Part shown: piece by piece, positions 47,114 to 56,171 of the stretch
Layout: every line of letters starts with the position of its first letter
How positions within the stretch are numbered: position 1 is the first letter of the stretch
Assembly (NCBI GenBank): GCA_950295325.1
Contig: OX485806.1
Coordinates: 28,768,001-28,832,000, forward strand
Reading direction: 5' to 3'
Origin: Polytrichum commune
Taxonomy: Eukaryota; Streptophyta; Polytrichopsida; Polytrichales; Polytrichaceae
Length of the DNA stretch: 64,000 nucleotides
Translations under genes and position numbers: made by a program
Notes under the pieces: model-generated
Database searches by the model: none
What the model was told of the DNA's origin: nothing
What the model saw: the letters and a program-made list of their open reading frames with translations, nothing else

Positions 47114-47752
47114 ATGGAGAACATGTACTACCTATATTGTGGAAGACTCCAACAGGAGATGAATGAGAAATGCAAATGGGAAGAAACATTTGGACCACGG
47201 AAGCAAGATCGTATAGAGAGAGCAGTGCAACGGAGACTCGAACAGTTTAATCTCCGAGGATTCTACGTGCAGGGAAGCGAAGGAGGAGAAGAAGAGAACT
47301 CAAAGCAACAAGAAGTCTTGGCTTTGGGTAAGTGGCCATGGGATTATCCAAAGTATGATACCAGTCGAACAACCTTGAAGAAATGGGAAGGAACCAGGAG
47401 ATTCCACGATCTCATGTGGGATATGCAGAAGATGTATGAAGACAAGGTCTGGCAATTACACCAAGAAAGAGAAATAGGATTCACGTACCGGTCACAATTT
47501 GAGAGAAACATTGCTGAGTTACCAGAGGAGCTGCAGGCAGTAATTTTCTCTAAGATATGGAATGACGGAAGAGAAGGAATTAGCGCCTATGTGTTAGGAG
47601 CAACGCGACATCGAGGTTACCATTACAAACAAGAAGGTTTGTTGTACGATTTGTATGTTAGAAAGATATTCTTACCTCTGTATGGTGGTTTGCATGGTAG
47701 TGTGGGGAACTTGAATTTGGGGCAGGAGCAGGAGCAAGAAACAAGAACTTAA
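47114..47752 (+). CDS. Extra ORF upstream of gag (ORF1), 212 residues
   Basis: A hydrophilic protein, rich in Glu, Arg and aromatic residues, beginning about 90 bp after the primer site. It is in a different frame from gag. I do not recognise a domain. Visible are a charged N-terminal half (EETFGPRKQDRIERAVQRR), Trp-containing helices (LKKWEGTRRFHDLMWDMQKM) and a C-terminal Gln/Glu run. Ogre-type elements are known to carry an ORF before gag-pro, and position is the only argument for relating them. There is no signal peptide or membrane segment. As the first ORF of the genomic RNA it could be translated directly; how gag would then be reached is not clear. Confidence 0.65.
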   Translation: MENMYYLYCGRLQQEMNEKCKWEETFGPRKQDRIERAVQRRLEQFNLRGFYVQGSEGGEEENSKQQEVLALGKWPWDYPKYDTSRTTLKKWEGTRRFHDLMWDMQKMYEDKVWQLHQEREIGFTYRSQFERNIAELPEELQAVIFSKIWNDGREGISAYVLGATRHRGYHYKQEGLLYDLYVRKIFLPLYGGLHGSVGNLNLGQEQEQETRT

Positions 47753-47867
47753 ACCAAGTGTCCAAGTAATCATCCATAGGCAAACAGGTGAAGTACGGGT
47801 GCATTGAGGCGTCAGAGCTGAGAGAGCCGGCCAAGACCATGACCCCGAAACACTCTCAGTAGCGTAC

Positions 47868-48317
47868 ATGGTTGATCATGAGGATACATCTAGTACGAGA
47901 AGTACATCACCAACTCCTAGAGAACAGGAGGCAGAGAAGAAGCATGTGGAGCGCATGCATTCCAGAGAGGACCGCATAAGGCGGATTGAACAACTCAAGA
48001 GAGAAAGAGAAGAGAGGTACGCTAGGCATACAAGACAAAGAACTACAGGAAGTGAAGAGAGCCGATACGCCTCTGAACCACCGGCAGTAGGTTCCCACAC
48101 CCCTAAGCCCAACCACCATAGAAGTCAAAGTGAAGGAGGAGGTAATGGTGAGACAAGCAAAGGACATGAAGACTTGGATGAAGAGAACTTGAATCAGGGA
48201 GAAAACGAGGAAGATGAGGACGATCTGATAATAGGTACCCCTCTTGGAACCTATGTGTTGAGAACAAAAGGTACAGGTAAAAACACGGGTACACATACCC
48301 CAGTAGATAAAGCGTAG
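47868..48317 (+). CDS. N-terminal extension of gag, ended by an in-frame TAG
   Basis: 149 codons, very charged: Arg/Glu-rich helix (DRIRRIEQLKREREERYARH), then an acidic stretch (EENEEDEDD-like). It is in the same frame as the gag-pol ORF at 48630. After the TAG at 48315-48317 the frame stays open through 48318-48629, with plausible protein (EEFDDLRRKFEEKLKQF), into the ORF that begins at 48630. So this is probably the true N-terminus of gag, separated by one stop codon. The frame is open back to 47808; ATG 47868 is the first Met. Confidence 0.6.
   Translation: MVDHEDTSSTRSTSPTPREQEAEKKHVERMHSREDRIRRIEQLKREREERYARHTRQRTTGSEESRYASEPPAVGSHTPKPNHHRSQSEGGGNGETSKGHEDLDEENLNQGENEEDEDDLIIGTPLGTYVLRTKGTGKNTGTHTPVDKA
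48315..48317 (+). other. In-frame TAG within gag
   Basis: Sequence GCG TAG GAC. It is either a point mutation or a leaky stop. With identical LTRs there has been little time for decay in place, although the element could have been copied with the defect. Confidence 0.6.
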
Positions 48318-48629
48318 GACAACACCCATCAAGGAAACACGGCCGAGGAAAATCTTTTCAACCCAAGGAGTTGGGAGAAACTGAAAAGAAATTTTGAAGA
48401 ACAATTCAGCTTTGAAGACTCCGGCTACTCTGGAGAGAGCACACAAGATAACACGGACCAAGGAGTAAAAAGACCCATCAGTCAAGAAGAGTTTGACGAC
48501 CTACGGAGGAAGTTTGAAGAGAAACTTAAGCAATTCCAAAACCTTGGAATTAACACCGGAGTCAACCCACCACCAGCCAAGAGCAACAACCCACCTGGGG
48601 TTGGAAGCAACTTACCCAACCCAGTCAAC

Positions 48630-51600
48630 ATGGCCGCACAACCCCGAAGAACGAAGGTTCCCTTACCAACCTACAAGGGTAAGACGGATCCCGATACGTA
48701 TATGCAAGAATTTAACAACGTGTGTCTCGCAAATCAAGAAGACACGGATGCGATCAAATTACAACTATTCCCTGTTACCTTAAAGAAACGAGCCTTGGAA
48801 TGGTATTCGCAATTTGGCCCAAACCATTTCCCAGATTGGCCAACATTAGGAACCGCCTTTCTTATGAGATTCAGATCAAAGAAATCGGAAGGGGAAGTCA
48901 TTGAAAGCCTAGGCTCCCTCAAACAGAAGAAAGACGAGACCGTCGAAGAGTTTTATGAAAGGGTTATGGTGGAATCATCAAAGATTCACCCTCAACCTAG
49001 TAATCAATTCAAGAAAGCATGGTTCCTTAATGGGTTGAAAAAGGAATACGCTAAGCACATTGATTTAATGCTGACCGATGACTTGGATGAAGCGAAAGCA
49101 TCGGCACGGAAGTTGGAATTGGGGCAGATGAGGAAAGGAAGATTCCTCGAGGAGAGTGATAGTGAAGAGTCAAGTGATGACTCGGAGGAAGAACGGCGAA
49201 AGAAGAAAAAAAAAACAAAGAGCAAGAAGACCAACTCAACTAAAGATGATATCAAGACTCTCCGAGAAGAGATAGAAGGATTGGCTTTGGGAAGCCGAAA
49301 ATTCAGAACGGGCATAATTTGCCGGCGATGCCGAAATGAAGGGCACTATGTGCAAGAGTGTCAGATGAAACAATGTACGAATTGTAACAGCTTAACCCAC
49401 AACACTAGCGAGTGTGTTTACGAACGGCATGAATCTCGGAGACCCCGAGATAGAAGATATGGGGTAAATCAAATACAACCCCAAACCAATCGAAGGCCAG
49501 GAGCGATCACTCCTAGGCGAGAAACGAATGACAGAAGGGTTCGGTTTGAACCAAGGATAGAATTCAGAAGAGATGAGAGATCCCCCTTTAGGGAAGGCGA
49601 TTACCGGCGGGAGGCGGGAGGCCCCTACCGGGGAAATGAATATCGCAAAGAAGAACGGCCCTACTATCGGCCCAACGACAACTACAGAGATGATTTTAGG
49701 AGGGAAGGTTATTACCCCTACAAAAGCCAAGATTACCGGAGGGAAGATGGATACCCCTACCGAGGAGGCCCTAGAGGACCTATTAACCATGACAGGTATG
49801 AGTATACCAGAAGCCTGATGGACAATAACAACACCAAGGCAGCGCCGAGAACTGGGATCACTGGCGGACCACAGCGAGATGGCAACCCCGACGAGTGTTT
49901 CTATTGTCATCAGAAGGGGCACCGGAAGCCGGATTGTCCGCACTATATTAAACATCAACATGAGTTGAATGGATTTAGAAACACAAAGCCGGCCGTGGGA
50001 GCCAACGCGGTGTCCCCCGCGGTTTGTGTAATGACGAGAGCCCAGCGGGCTGCAGCCGAGGAAGGCAAGGAAGATAGCGAAAGTGACGACAGTGATGATG
50101 ACGATGATTCGAGCAGTGGCAGCTCTGAGGAGCAGGAAGACCACCAACAAAGATATGAGAACTCTGATGAAGAGAGAGATGTTGTGCGTGAGCCGGACGC
50201 ACACCCCGATGAAGACAAAGAGGTGTTCAAGCAAGATGAACACGTTGATGATAAGGAAAAAGAAAGGCCGATAGGAGCCAACAGCGATGAATGGGAAGCT
50301 GATAGGAGAGTCCACCGGGAGGTGAGTAAAACTATCACGGAAATACAGGAGGAAGAGGGCGAAGCTCTACCCACGCCAGAAGAGTTCGCACCTTGGTACC
50401 CAGAAGAAGGAGAGGCAGGGAAGCCTAAAGAACGGAGCCCCGAGAAAGGAGGCGTCCCAAAGACTACCCAGGCAAGGGTAGATGAGATCTTAGAGAATGT
50501 GATGAAGCACACAAAAGCAAATATTTCAATAGGGCAACTACTTGAGATAGCCCCCTATTGTAGGAAACGGGTAATGGCTGCCCTTACCAGCCAAGAAGGA
50601 ACGTCTGAGAAACCGACCTCTACATACCAAGTGACAGCAAAGGCATTCGATGAGGAAATGCCTATGATATCGGTAATCATGAAGAATAAGCGAATACCGA
50701 ATGCATTGATCGATGGTGGATCAGGAGTGAACATCATCACTGACACATTAAGAAGGAAATTGGGGCTCAAGAAGATAGAGCCTGCACCATTCACTATAAA
50801 AATGGCTGACCAAAGAAAGGTCATGCCCAAGGGAATCATCCGAGACGTACGACTGGATGTCGGCGGCATCGTGATTAGAACGACACTCACCGTCATAGAC
50901 ATGGTGAGTACCGAAGACAGTTACTCCCTTTTGCTAGGGAGGCCATGGTTAAAAGAGGCCCAAGCACAACATGATTGGCCCCTCAACAAATTGACCTTAA
51001 CGCAAGGAGGAAACAAGGTAGAAATAAGCACCCAAAGAACGCCGGCCCTATCACCGGCCAAAAGACCCCTAAATTGGGAAGACTACAACTGGGAAATGGG
51101 ATTGTCCGATGAAGAAGAAGCGATAGTCTATGAAGCCTTCCCAGAACTTCTACCCATGGGGAACTTTGATTTGAAAAGCTTGAGAAAGCTAAGAGATCCA
51201 AGCTGCAACACAGTGAAGATTGATACTCACCACGAACCAGGAAAACTTGGAGCAAAAAAAAAAGAAACCGAGAAACCTCGGTCAAGAAAAGCAACGAGGA
51301 AAGAACAAGAAGCTATGGAGGAGAAACCGGTATATCCCTCCCAGTTTTACAAGGCAAAAGAAGGAGAGATAGAGATTGATCGCACCCCTGCCTCAGAAGC
51401 CGTCAAAGGGAAGAAAATAGCAGGGTGGACAGTTGAAGATGAAGACTTGGTGAAGAATTTAAACTTAGGAACTCCGGAGGAGCCTAAGTTAGTCAAAATC
51501 GCAAAAGACTTGGGAGAATACGAAGCAAAGGTGAAAGAGCTACTCCTAAAATTCAAGGATGTGTTTGCTTTCACATATAAAGACATGAAAGGCATACCCC

Positions 51601-54600
51601 CTCATGTGTGCGAGCACAAGATTGAGCTGCAGCCGGAAGCCAAGCCGGTGCGACAAATGCGTTATAGGATGAATCCTAATTACGCAGCCAAGGTGAAGGA
51701 AGAAATCGACAAGTACTTGGAAGCAGGATTCATATATCCGGTGGATAAAACAGAATGGTTATCCCCGATCGTGATTGTACCCAAGAAGAATGGGAAACTA
51801 CGCGTGTGCGTAGACTACCGGAAATTAAACGCTGTCACCAAGGTAGATCCCTTCCCTTTACCTTTTACCGAATCCATCTTGGAAGCGGTTGCAGGACACG
51901 AAATGTACACGCTAATGGACGGGTACAGCGGCTACAACCAAATCATGATCGCCTTAGAAGATCAGCTGAAGACGTCTTTCATCACCGAATACGGAGCGTT
52001 CGCGTACAGGGTGATGCCCTTTGGATTAATGTGTGCACCCGCCACCTTCCAAAGGGGCATGATGAAGATATTTGCCGACTACTTAGACAAATTCATGAAG
52101 GTGTTTTTAGATGATTTTACAGTTTATGGAACCAAGGAAGACCACATTGAGCATTTGGAAAAATGTCTCATTAAGTGCCGCGAAAATGGAGTAAGCCTGA
52201 ACCCAGAGAAGTGTTTCTTCTGCGTCAATTCAGGGAGACTCTTAGGGCACGTGGTATGCAAGGAAGGATTGTTGGTGGATCCGAAGAAGGTGGAAGTCAT
52301 AAAGGGATTACCTCCACCAACCACCGTACGAGGAATTCGGAGTTTCCTGGGACAAGCTACATACCATCGAAAATTCATATGGTTGTACGCTGAGATAACT
52401 CGGCCTTTGTACTTACTACTCAAGAAAGGAGAGAAGTACATTTGGACAAAATCTTGTCAAGAGGCCTTCAAAGAAGTGAAGAAAATGTTAACGACTACAC
52501 CCATTTTGATAACTCCCAATTGGACCATGGAGTTCCACGTGCACTGCGATGCCTCGAACATCGCGATTGGAGCCGTTTTGGCTCAGAACATACACGGAGA
52601 TAGAGATTCTCCAATTCATTACGCAAGTCGACTCTTAAACAATGCGGAGAAGAACTACAGTACGACGGAGCGTGAAGCCCTAGCGATGATCTACTCGGTA
52701 GGCAAATTCAGGCATTATCTACTAGCGAACCATTTCGGTTTCTACGTGGACCATCAAGCCCTGATATACTTGGTCAATCGACCAGTGGTGTCCGGGCGCA
52801 TTGCGAGATGGATGCTACTACTTCAAGAGTACGATTTTGAAGTAGTGTATAAGCCTGGTAGGAGCCATGTAATGGCGGACCACCTATCAAGGATAGAAAG
52901 CGGAGAAGACCCTTCAGGGGTACAAGACCAATTTCCGGACGCAAGTTTATTCATGGTTCACGTGCAACCATTCGAAGACTGGCGAGCACCTTTTATTGAG
53001 TACCTTACCCACGGAAGATTGTTGTCAGCTTTAGCTACCCCACGAGAGCAGAACAAGATCAGACAACTGAGTGAACCGTTCGTTTTGGACAACGAAAAAC
53101 TCAAGCGGGTCAGTATCTCCGGCAAAATACATGAGTGTGTTGCCGGTGACATCATCGAGGAAATTATAAGTGAAGCCCACGAACACGAGGGTACTCATTC
53201 CAATCTTAATACCACATGGCACTACGTTTTGTGCACCCCATACTGGTGGCCTACTCGTAGGAAGGATGTTTTGGCATATTGCCAAGAATGCCCAGTATGT
53301 AAAATTGCAAACACAGGAGAGATGCACGACACATTTACCCCACCCGACACCGAAGACCACGATGAATTACTACCAACTGAGTCTTTGGAAGCAGGGGAAA
53401 ATTTGACAGGAGGAACAGAACCCGATTGGACAACCCCGTATGTCCAATACCTAACCCATGGAACCAAATGGGAAAGTGACCTACCTGAGGTAGAGAAGCA
53501 ATTGATAGCTCATCGCAGTCAATTCTTTATACTAAAGGAAGGGGAATTACATCGTATTTTCCACAACAACGTCATCAAAAGATGCATGCCCGGGAAATAC
53601 GTGAGAAGTTATATAAAGGCTTTTCACATCCGAGAGAATCGGCATTACTCAGTTGATGCCACCCTGCAACTAATCTTACGAGAGCCATATTGGTGGCCCA
53701 CCATAGCAGAAGATCTCTCGTTGTTCATTACATTGTGTACAGGATGTCGTGGAAAAGGGGAAGAGTTGGCCGCAGAAGGAGGCCCCCACGAACCTAGTAC
53801 CGCAGAAAGTACGATACCTCATAATGAGACCTTCCACGACTGGAGGACACCTTTAATCGAATATCTGACTGATGGTGAGATCAAAGTAGGGACACTTACG
53901 CAAAGAGAACATGTAGAGGTTGTACGAAGGAGCAAGTTTTTCACAATGAAAGAAGGAAAACTTAAAAGATTGGAAAAGAACGGAAAGACCAGGGAGTGCA
54001 TTGCAGGAGATCAAATAAGACAATGGGTAATGGAAATGCACATGTACCAACAAACACACTTGAACGCCGATCAAACCTGGTTTCGGGTTTCGAAAGGAAA
54101 TCGGTGGTGGCCTACTATGGGAATTTGTGAAATACAAAATTTTATCAAGTATGATTGCCCAACATGTAAGGAGCAATTTCAAAATAAGCCCCGAAACATA
54201 ATGTGCGGGTCCATCGCCATACAACCACCTGACAACAAGGATTGGAGGAGGTTGTTAATAGAATACCTCACATACGGGTACCTGAAAGGACCCCACATCT
54301 CGAAGAATCAATACAAAAGGATAACTCGACAAAGCCAGAAATATTTCATTGAAGAAGGAAAACTAAAGAGGATATTCTCGGATGGAGACGTGAAAATATG
54401 TATTGCGGGACGTGAAATCAACAAATACCTGCAAGAATTACATGTTACGGAATCCGGGGAACATCTTAGCGAAGAAATAATGTGGCACCTAATCATGTTT
54501 GGGCCATACTGGTGGCCCACATGCGGAGCTGACATTAACAGCTTATGCCGTCGAAAATGTACGGTATGCAACAACCAAGCAGAATTTTCAAAGGACCAGC

Positions 54601-55994
54601 AAGCACCATCACCTCTGGACCGGAAAAACCTACTAAGAGGGATTGCTGCAGATTGGAGACGTCCTTACATGGAGTACCTAACATGCAAGGAAACCTTCGA
54701 CCAAACCTTACCACCAGAAGTAAAAAGGGCGGTAACACAAAGCCATAAATACTTTGTGTTCACCAATGGCACGTTACAACGGATACGCAAAGGAGGAAAG
54801 AGTAACCAAATATGTATACCTGAGGCTCAAGTTCCCAGGTACCTAGCCGAGACACATGGGGAAAGCGGACCCCACTTAGCCGCCATAGAAACGTGGAAGG
54901 CTGTGGCCACAGGAGCGTACTGGTGGCCAACATGGGGAAACGACGTGTGCAATCATTTAAGATACTACAAAACTTGCAGAGGAACGGAGACACCGGAGAA
55001 ATGCCCCAGGGAAAATCAAAACTCATCTTCACCAAAACCAACACCTAACCCAGATTGGAGACAACCGATTACCCAACGATTGAAGATTTTTGAGGAGTTG
55101 AACCACATTGGCACACATGAAGAGTTGGGACTACTCAGCCCCGATGCCGATACTTATTTCATAACCGAGGATGGTTTGAAATATCGGTTACCTAATGAGG
55201 AAGTAAAAATGTGCGTGACAAGAGAGGAAGCGTTGGATTGGATAAAACGGATACATGAATACCAAATGCCACATTTGACGAGAAAAGAGGTACTCACACA
55301 AATACACAAAGGCCCATATTGGTGGCCAACCATTTCTTCAGATATAAACCACTTAATTGACGAATGTAAACCATGTCAGATCACTGCAACGTCAGGCCTT
55401 AAAATCGAGAACTACGGGACTATCTTCCTCCAGAATCAGAAGACACATGATTGGAGAGAACCAATCATTCAATACCTCAAAGACCCAATGGAACTAAGCG
55501 ACTTCGCCTTTCATGAAGAGTTGGGTACCTTACGGACGGAATTACCTCATTACTTTCTAAAGAAAGGAAAGTTAAAGCGAAGTTTTGCAAATGGGCAAAC
55601 GAGACTGTGCATCTCTCAAGAAAGAGGAATCGAATGGTTGACAGCCATTCACAATCAACGGTACCCTCATCTTTCAATGGATGAAATGATTTTACAAGTC
55701 ACCCAAGGGCCTTATTGGTGGCCCACAATTCCTCCGGACATTGACCATCTATGCAAGAAGTGTAGAGTTTGTTGGCCCAATGAAACCCCGGAGCATGTTG
55801 TTGACTGCAAAACTGTCACGATCAAGGACCAAGAAGAACCGGACTGGAGAACACCTTTCATCGATTACTTAACCCACGGGAGGCTGACCACGGAAGCCTC
55901 AACCACGCAGCGACAACAAATCGCCATACGAAGTCGTCCATACATGCTAAACCACAACGGGACTCTGATAAAAGAAGGGCCCGATGGTATATGA
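48630..55994 (+). CDS. Gag-pol polyprotein: gag, protease, RT, RNase H, HHCC modules 1-8 (part)
   Basis: 2454 codons. Residues 10-170: retrotransposon gag domain (LEWYSQFGP, FLNGLKKEYAKHI). Three CCHC zinc knuckles start near 231 (CRRCRNEGHYVQEC), 249 (CTNCNSLTHNTSEC) and 423 (CFYCHQKGHRKPDC), separated by a region rich in Arg and Tyr. An acidic stretch lies near 470-560. Aspartic protease: DGGSGVNI at 695. RT: VCVDYRKLNAVTKVDPFPLP and active site FLDD at 1159-1162. RNase H: CDAS, Asp at 1307, with EREALAMIYSV and ADHLSRI. From 1450 to the stop, seven complete HHCC modules and the start of the eighth. Gag and pol are in one frame without a shift. The frame ends at TGA 55992-55994 inside module 8, and the continuation in the same frame is the integrase. 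Cleavage by its own protease is expected. Confidence 0.93.
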   Translation: MAAQPRRTKVPLPTYKGKTDPDTYMQEFNNVCLANQEDTDAIKLQLFPVTLKKRALEWYSQFGPNHFPDWPTLGTAFLMRFRSKKSEGEVIESLGSLKQKKDETVEEFYERVMVESSKIHPQPSNQFKKAWFLNGLKKEYAKHIDLMLTDDLDEAKASARKLELGQMRKGRFLEESDSEESSDDSEEERRKKKKKTKSKKTNSTKDDIKTLREEIEGLALGSRKFRTGIICRRCRNEGHYVQECQMKQCTNCNSLTHNTSECVYERHESRRPRDRRYGVNQIQPQTNRRPGAITPRRETNDRRVRFEPRIEFRRDERSPFREGDYRREAGGPYRGNEYRKEERPYYRPNDNYRDDFRREGYYPYKSQDYRREDGYPYRGGPRGPINHDRYEYTRSLMDNNNTKAAPRTGITGGPQRDGNPDECFYCHQKGHRKPDCPHYIKHQHELNGFRNTKPAVGANAVSPAVCVMTRAQRAAAEEGKEDSESDDSDDDDDSSSGSSEEQEDHQQRYENSDEERDVVREPDAHPDEDKEVFKQDEHVDDKEKERPIGANSDEWEADRRVHREVSKTITEIQEEEGEALPTPEEFAPWYPEEGEAGKPKERSPEKGGVPKTTQARVDEILENVMKHTKANISIGQLLEIAPYCRKRVMAALTSQEGTSEKPTSTYQVTAKAFDEEMPMISVIMKNKRIPNALIDGGSGVNIITDTLRRKLGLKKIEPAPFTIKMADQRKVMPKGIIRDVRLDVGGIVIRTTLTVIDMVSTEDSYSLLLGRPWLKEAQAQHDWPLNKLTLTQGGNKVEISTQRTPALSPAKRPLNWEDYNWEMGLSDEEEAIVYEAFPELLPMGNFDLKSLRKLRDPSCNTVKIDTHHEPGKLGAKKKETEKPRSRKATRKEQEAMEEKPVYPSQFYKAKEGEIEIDRTPASEAVKGKKIAGWTVEDEDLVKNLNLGTPEEPKLVKIAKDLGEYEAKVKELLLKFKDVFAFTYKDMKGIPPHVCEHKIELQPEAKPVRQMRYRMNPNYAAKVKEEIDKYLEAGFIYPVDKTEWLSPIVIVPKKNGKLRVCVDYRKLNAVTKVDPFPLPFTESILEAVAGHEMYTLMDGYSGYNQIMIALEDQLKTSFITEYGAFAYRVMPFGLMCAPATFQRGMMKIFADYLDKFMKVFLDDFTVYGTKEDHIEHLEKCLIKCRENGVSLNPEKCFFCVNSGRLLGHVVCKEGLLVDPKKVEVIKGLPPPTTVRGIRSFLGQATYHRKFIWLYAEITRPLYLLLKKGEKYIWTKSCQEAFKEVKKMLTTTPILITPNWTMEFHVHCDASNIAIGAVLAQNIHGDRDSPIHYASRLLNNAEKNYSTTEREALAMIYSVGKFRHYLLANHFGFYVDHQALIYLVNRPVVSGRIARWMLLLQEYDFEVVYKPGRSHVMADHLSRIESGEDPSGVQDQFPDASLFMVHVQPFEDWRAPFIEYLTHGRLLSALATPREQNKIRQLSEPFVLDNEKLKRVSISGKIHECVAGDIIEEIISEAHEHEGTHSNLNTTWHYVLCTPYWWPTRRKDVLAYCQECPVCKIANTGEMHDTFTPPDTEDHDELLPTESLEAGENLTGGTEPDWTTPYVQYLTHGTKWESDLPEVEKQLIAHRSQFFILKEGELHRIFHNNVIKRCMPGKYVRSYIKAFHIRENRHYSVDATLQLILREPYWWPTIAEDLSLFITLCTGCRGKGEELAAEGGPHEPSTAESTIPHNETFHDWRTPLIEYLTDGEIKVGTLTQREHVEVVRRSKFFTMKEGKLKRLEKNGKTRECIAGDQIRQWVMEMHMYQQTHLNADQTWFRVSKGNRWWPTMGICEIQNFIKYDCPTCKEQFQNKPRNIMCGSIAIQPPDNKDWRRLLIEYLTYGYLKGPHISKNQYKRITRQSQKYFIEEGKLKRIFSDGDVKICIAGREINKYLQELHVTESGEHLSEEIMWHLIMFGPYWWPTCGADINSLCRRKCTVCNNQAEFSKDQQAPSPLDRKNLLRGIAADWRRPYMEYLTCKETFDQTLPPEVKRAVTQSHKYFVFTNGTLQRIRKGGKSNQICIPEAQVPRYLAETHGESGPHLAAIETWKAVATGAYWWPTWGNDVCNHLRYYKTCRGTETPEKCPRENQNSSSPKPTPNPDWRQPITQRLKIFEELNHIGTHEELGLLSPDADTYFITEDGLKYRLPNEEVKMCVTREEALDWIKRIHEYQMPHLTRKEVLTQIHKGPYWWPTISSDINHLIDECKPCQITATSGLKIENYGTIFLQNQKTHDWREPIIQYLKDPMELSDFAFHEELGTLRTELPHYFLKKGKLKRSFANGQTRLCISQERGIEWLTAIHNQRYPHLSMDEMILQVTQGPYWWPTIPPDIDHLCKKCRVCWPNETPEHVVDCKTVTIKDQEEPDWRTPFIDYLTHGRLTTEASTTQRQQIAIRSRPYMLNHNGTLIKEGPDGI
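52977..53303 (+). other. HHCC module 1 (residues 1450-1558)
   Basis: DWRAPFIEYLTHG linker, then AHEHEGTH (H-x5-H), PYWWPT and CPVC. All four zinc ligands are present. It follows RNase H directly, the normal place of the single module in Tat-type elements. Confidence 0.88.
53424..53753 (+). other. HHCC module 2 (residues 1599-1708)
   Basis: DWTTPYVQYLTHG, FHIRENRH (H-x5-H), PYWWPT, CTGC. All ligands present. An acidic linker of about 40 residues separates it from module 1. Confidence 0.88.
53838..54173 (+). other. HHCC module 3 (residues 1737-1848)
   Basis: DWRTPLIEYLTDG, MHMYQQTH (H-x5-H), RWWPT, CPTC. All ligands present; Tyr of YWWPT is Arg. Confidence 0.88.
54240..54572 (+). other. HHCC module 4 (residues 1871-1981)
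   Basis: DWRRLLIEYLTYG, LHVTESGEH (H-x6-H), PYWWPT, CTVC. All ligands present. Confidence 0.88.
54651..54983 (+). other. HHCC module 5 (residues 2008-2118), one Cys lost
   Basis: DWRRPYMEYLTC, THGESGPH (H-x5-H), AYWWPT, but YKTC where the others have CxxC. It is the only module with a missing zinc ligand. Confidence 0.85.
55053..55382 (+). other. HHCC module 6 (residues 2142-2251)
   Basis: DWRQPITQRL, IHEYQMPH (H-x5-H), PYWWPT, CKPC. All ligands present; the YLT part of the linker has changed. Confidence 0.88.
55449..55778 (+). other. HHCC module 7 (residues 2274-2383)
   Basis: DWREPIIQYLKD, IHNQRYPH (H-x5-H), PYWWPT, CRVC. All ligands present. Confidence 0.88.
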
Positions 55995-56171
55995 AGGATA
56001 TGCGTAGTTGGACCGATAACTACAGCCATCATTGCGGAAGCTCATGAGGGGATAGCTGGAGGACACTTCTCAGCCAATATCACCTTACACAAGGTTTTAA
56101 CTGCCTTGCATTGGTGGCCCACCATGAAAAGAGATGTCCATTTATATTGCACTCAATGCGATATCTGCCAA
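55842..56171 (+). other. HHCC module 8, adjacent to the integrase core, split by TGA
   Basis: DWRTPFIDYLTHG before the stop. After the stop, in the same frame, AHEGIAGGH (H-x6-H), HWWPT and CDIC. All four ligands are present on the far side of the stop. This is the module that would belong to the integrase proper. Confidence 0.87.
55992..55994 (+). other. In-frame TGA between module 8 linker and zinc ligands
   Basis: Context ATA TGA AGG. The other modules show that a single residue is expected at about this point, so the stop replaces one codon with no length change. CGA to TGA by cytosine deamination is one simple origin; a regulated stop is another. No known readthrough signal was recognised. 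Confidence 0.65.

Noticed and set aside
49392-50512. Long minus-strand frames (up to 307 codons) opposite gag
   Set aside because: They are shadows of the gag frame, hydrophobic by complement, with no motif.
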